Below, in pieces: positions 2,351-5,368 of a stretch of 5,368 nt of DNA (position 1 is the stretch's first letter; every line of letters begins with the position of its first letter). The notes below the pieces were generated by a model. It had not been told where the DNA came from and did no database searches. It saw only the letters and a list, made by a program, of their open reading frames with translations. The position numbers were made by a program, and so were the translations under genes. The stretch spans positions 1-5,368 of the forward strand of contig JACQHM010000038.1 in the NCBI GenBank assembly GCA_016199025.1, written 5' to 3'. Source of the DNA: Candidatus Methylomirabilota bacterium (GTDB lineage Bacteria; Methylomirabilota; Methylomirabilia; Methylomirabilales; JACQHM01).

Positions 2351-5335
2351 ATGGAAAGGCAAGGACAGCAGGCGAGCGCCATCGAGCAGATCCTGGAAGG
2401 GTTAAACGAGGAGCAGCGGAAGGCGGTGACCCACGGGGAGGGGCCCCTGTTGATCATCGCGGGGGCGGGGACAGGGAAGACCGCCGTCATCACCCGAAGG
2501 ATCGCCTATCTGATCGCCACAAAACAGGCCATGCCTGAGGAGATCCTGGCGCTCACCTTCACCGAGAAGGCGGCCGCGGAGATGGCTGAGCGGGTGGACA
2601 TCCTGGTCCCCTACGGTTTCGCCGATGTCTGGATCTCGACCTTCCATGCCTTTGGCGATCGGGTCTTAAAGGAGAACGCCCTGACCTTGGGCCTTCCACC
2701 GGACTACCAGCTCCTTACGGCGGCGGAGCAGGTCATCTTCATGCGGGAGCACCTCTTCGAATTCCTCCTGGACTACTACCGTCCGCTGGGCAATCCCCTG
2801 AAGAACCTGAAAGGGATCATTACTTTGATCAGCCGGGCCAAGGACGAGGACGTGACGCCCGAGGAGTACCTGGCCTTCGCCGAAAGGCTTGTGAAAGAGG
2901 CGGAGGCCCACCCAGAGGATCAAGCCCTTCAGGAGCGGGTCAGGCAGCAGAGGGAGCTGGCCCTGACCTATCAGAAATACCAGGAGCTTCTTCACACCAA
3001 AGGGAAGCTGGACTTCGGCGATCTGATCACCCTGACCTTGAAGCTCTTTCGGGAGCATCCCCTGGCCTTACGGCGCTCTCAGGAGCGGTTCCGCTACATC
3101 TTGGTCGATGAGTTCCAGGATACGAATTTTGCCCAGCTCCAACTGGTGAAGCTCCTGGCGGCCAGGCATCGAAACCTGACTGTCGTGGGCGACGACGACC
3201 AGTCGATCTTCCGGTTCCGGGGGGCGGCCTTTTCGAACATCCTGGCATTCCTCAAAGAGTATCCTGATGCTAAGCAGGTCATCCTGTTCGAGAACTACCG
3301 CTCAACGCAGAAGATCCTGGATGCGGCCTACTGCCTGATCCAGCAGAACAACCCGGACCGGCTGGAGGTCGAAACAGGGGTAAATAAGCGCTTGATCGCG
3401 AAGAACGGGGATGGCCCTCCGATCCACTATAAGGTCTTCCAGACCTACGAGGACGAGGCTGACTGGGTCGCCGAGCAGATCGCCGGGAAGCCGGCCTCGA
3501 AACAGTATACCCATAAAGACTTCGCCATCCTGGTCCGGCGGAACGCAGACGCGGATCCTTTCATCCGGTCGTTGAACATGAAAGGGATCCCCTGGAGGTT
3601 CTCGGGGGCCCGGGGCCTCTACAGCCGGGAAGAGATCCGGACGGTGATCGCCTTGCTTCGGGCCCTGGCCGATCCTTTCGATTCGAGGAACCTCTACCAG
3701 TTGGCCGCCTCCGAGATCTATCGGATGCCGGCCTTTGATCTCACCATCTTAAACGCCTACGCGGCCAGGAAGCACCGGAGCCTCTACGAGGTCTTCAAGC
3801 AGCTTGAAAAAGGAGAAATGGAGGATGCCCCGGAGCTGGCCAACATCTCGGAAGGGGGACGGGTGGCAGCCGCCCAACTGGTCGCGGACCTGGACCGCTC
3901 CCTCGAGAAGGCTGTCCAGGAACCGACAGGAAGTGTCCTCTATGAGTACCTGATGGAGTGGCCGGGCTACGCCAAGCGGCTCGTCCAGTCCTCCTCGTAT
4001 CTGGATCATCAGAAGGTCGCGAACATCGCCAAGTTCTTCGAGATCGTCCGGCGGTTCGGGGAGATTGCGCCCTACGATCGGGTGACCCACTTCGTCCTGC
4101 ACCTGGACCAGTTGATCGAGGCCGGCGACGACCCGGCCACGGCCGAGGCTGATGCCGATGAGGATGCGGTGAACGTCCTGACCCTTCACAAGGCGAAAGG
4201 CCTGGAGTTTGAGGTCGTCTTCCTGTTGGGCCTTGTCCACAACCGCTTTCCCTCGCCGGACCGGGGCGATCCGATCCCCCTCCCCGATGAGCTGATCAAG
4301 GAGATCCTCCCGAAAGGGGACTTTCATCTGGAGGAGGAGCGGCGCCTCTTCTATGTGGGGATGACCCGGGCCAAGCGGGAGCTGTATCTCACGCGGGCCA
4401 GGGACTACGGCACGAAGCGGGAGTGGCGGCCGAGCCAGTTCATCCTGGAGGCCCTGGATCTTCAAAAGCTTCCCGAGGAGCCTGTCAAGGCATCGGATCT
4501 CGCCGCCATCGGCCGGAGTGCCCCGCTTCCGAACCCGGCCGACGGTGGAAACTATGCCATCCCCGACGATCAACCGTTAGAGCTTTCCCACTATAAGATC
4601 GACGATTATCTCACCTGTCCCTTGAAGTACTGGTTCACCCATATCCAGCGGATGGAACGGATCCTCCGGCGCCACCACACCGTCATCTACGGCTCGGCCA
4701 TCCACCAGGCCGTCCGGGAGTACAACCTCCGGAAAAACCGGGGGGAGCCGATGAGCCTGGAGGAGCTGCACACCGTCTTCGAACGATCCTGGATCAACGA
4801 GGGGTTCCTCTCCAGGGCCCACGAAGAGCAGAGGCTTCAGGCCGGGAAGGAGGCCCTCACCCGCTTCTACGAGCACGCCGAGGCCTCACCGGCTGTGCCG
4901 ACCTACGTCGAGCGGAAGTTCCGGTTCCGGTTCGGGACTGACTGGGTCATCGGCTACTGGGACCGGGTGGATGAGCGGGAGGATGAGGTCGTCATCATTG
5001 ACTACAAGTCCTCGGAGGTCCGGGAACAGAAGAAGGCCGACGAGGAGACAAGGCAGAGCCTCCAACTGGCGATCTACGCCATCGCGTATCGTGAGCGGTT
5101 CGAGAAGCTCCCCGACCGGGTAGAGTTGCATTTCTTGACCCCCTGGGATGTCCTGATCGGCCGGGCCGTCAAGAAGGCGAAAGACCTGGAGAAGACCATC
5201 GAGAAGATCACGGAGGCGGCTTCAGGGATCCGCTCCGGCCAGTTCCCGGCGAACCCTAGCGAGTGGACCTGCCGCTTCTGCGCCTATAACAGCATCTGTC
5301 CTGCCACCGCCTACCGGGAGATTGAGGCATTGTGA
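2351..5335 (+). CDS. UvrD/PcrA-type helicase fused to RecB-like Fe-S nuclease, 994 aa
   Basis: An ATP-driven superfamily 1A helicase with a C-terminal nuclease, expected to unwind and cut DNA ends in cytoplasmic recombination or repair. Helicase motifs: Q motif LNEEQRKAV (18-26), Walker A AGAGTGKT (37-44), TFTEKAAAEM (motif Ia), STFHAFG, DEFQD (253-257, Walker B), GDDDQSIFRFRGA (280-292, motif III), ENYRST (314-319, motif IV), TLHKAKGLEF (611-620, motif V) and a motif VI starting EEERRLFYVGMTRAKRE (661-677). Nuclease: GSAIH (781-785), GYWDRVD (868-874, Asp871), IDYKSS with Asp884 and Lys886, and QLAIYA (905-910). Cys756 and C974-x2-C977-x5-C983 make the four-cysteine set of AddB/Cas4-type iron-sulfur nucleases. 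All catalytic residues are intact. Length and domain order match the chains of AddAB/AdnAB-type complexes more than plain UvrD (about 720 residues). A partner subunit could be encoded downstream, beyond the window. It is monocistronic here, divergent from the array, and strongly GC-biased at third positions. Confidence 0.92.
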   Translation: MERQGQQASAIEQILEGLNEEQRKAVTHGEGPLLIIAGAGTGKTAVITRRIAYLIATKQAMPEEILALTFTEKAAAEMAERVDILVPYGFADVWISTFHAFGDRVLKENALTLGLPPDYQLLTAAEQVIFMREHLFEFLLDYYRPLGNPLKNLKGIITLISRAKDEDVTPEEYLAFAERLVKEAEAHPEDQALQERVRQQRELALTYQKYQELLHTKGKLDFGDLITLTLKLFREHPLALRRSQERFRYILVDEFQDTNFAQLQLVKLLAARHRNLTVVGDDDQSIFRFRGAAFSNILAFLKEYPDAKQVILFENYRSTQKILDAAYCLIQQNNPDRLEVETGVNKRLIAKNGDGPPIHYKVFQTYEDEADWVAEQIAGKPASKQYTHKDFAILVRRNADADPFIRSLNMKGIPWRFSGARGLYSREEIRTVIALLRALADPFDSRNLYQLAASEIYRMPAFDLTILNAYAARKHRSLYEVFKQLEKGEMEDAPELANISEGGRVAAAQLVADLDRSLEKAVQEPTGSVLYEYLMEWPGYAKRLVQSSSYLDHQKVANIAKFFEIVRRFGEIAPYDRVTHFVLHLDQLIEAGDDPATAEADADEDAVNVLTLHKAKGLEFEVVFLLGLVHNRFPSPDRGDPIPLPDELIKEILPKGDFHLEEERRLFYVGMTRAKRELYLTRARDYGTKREWRPSQFILEALDLQKLPEEPVKASDLAAIGRSAPLPNPADGGNYAIPDDQPLELSHYKIDDYLTCPLKYWFTHIQRMERILRRHHTVIYGSAIHQAVREYNLRKNRGEPMSLEELHTVFERSWINEGFLSRAHEEQRLQAGKEALTRFYEHAEASPAVPTYVERKFRFRFGTDWVIGYWDRVDEREDEVVIIDYKSSEVREQKKADEETRQSLQLAIYAIAYRERFEKLPDRVELHFLTPWDVLIGRAVKKAKDLEKTIEKITEAASGIRSGQFPANPSEWTCRFCAYNSICPATAYREIEAL

Positions 5336-5368
5336 AAAAGCCATCCTTACCCCCCCCCAGCCCCACCC

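Overview
The window is bacterial DNA with good Shine-Dalgarno sites (GGAGG type). It falls into two dissimilar halves. I cannot name the organism. The right-hand gene is strongly GC-biased at third codon positions, whereas the left-hand genes are visibly less biased and differ from one another, as expected for DNA collected from several sources.

Left half (about 1-2130): a run of short genes, all on the minus strand, each with its own ribosome binding site and each followed by an imperfect inverted repeat. I read this as an integron-type gene-cassette array with no integrase in view (a cluster of attC sites, CALIN, or part of a longer chromosomal integron). In the direction of transcription (right to left) it holds: a probable promoter (2096-2125); a doubtful 55-residue ORF (1883-2050); attC-E (1808-1901); a DUF6884/YaaA-like protein (1405-1794); a degenerate attC-D (1352-1418); a 45-residue very basic protein (1118-1255), below the length of the usual ORF cut-offs; attC-C (993-1078, the clearest); a 52-residue protein (747-905); attC-B (652-713); a PD-(D/E)XK nuclease-like protein (154-630); attC-A (96-160); and the first 12 codons of a PIN-domain toxin-like protein (1-37). 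The best support is geometric: the TAAC...GTTA outer arms and nested stems recur after gene after gene, stop codons fall in or next to the sites, and the first bases of the 45-residue cassette (after GTTATGA at 1358-1352) are exactly complementary to the inverse core of its own attC (TCATAAC at 1077-1071), as a cassette excised as a circle requires.

Middle (about 2130-2350): no convincing gene. It holds an A/T-rich block next to the leftward promoter, a GC-rich stem-loop and a possible rightward promoter.

Right half (2351-5335): one large plus-strand gene for a 994-residue UvrD/PcrA-type superfamily 1A helicase fused to a C-terminal RecB-like PD-(D/E)XK nuclease with a four-cysteine (probably Fe-S) cluster. 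It resembles the motor-nuclease chains of AddAB/AdnAB-type end-resection machines. It is probably host chromosome flanking the array and is transcribed divergently from it. The last 33 bases are non-coding and include a run of nine C.
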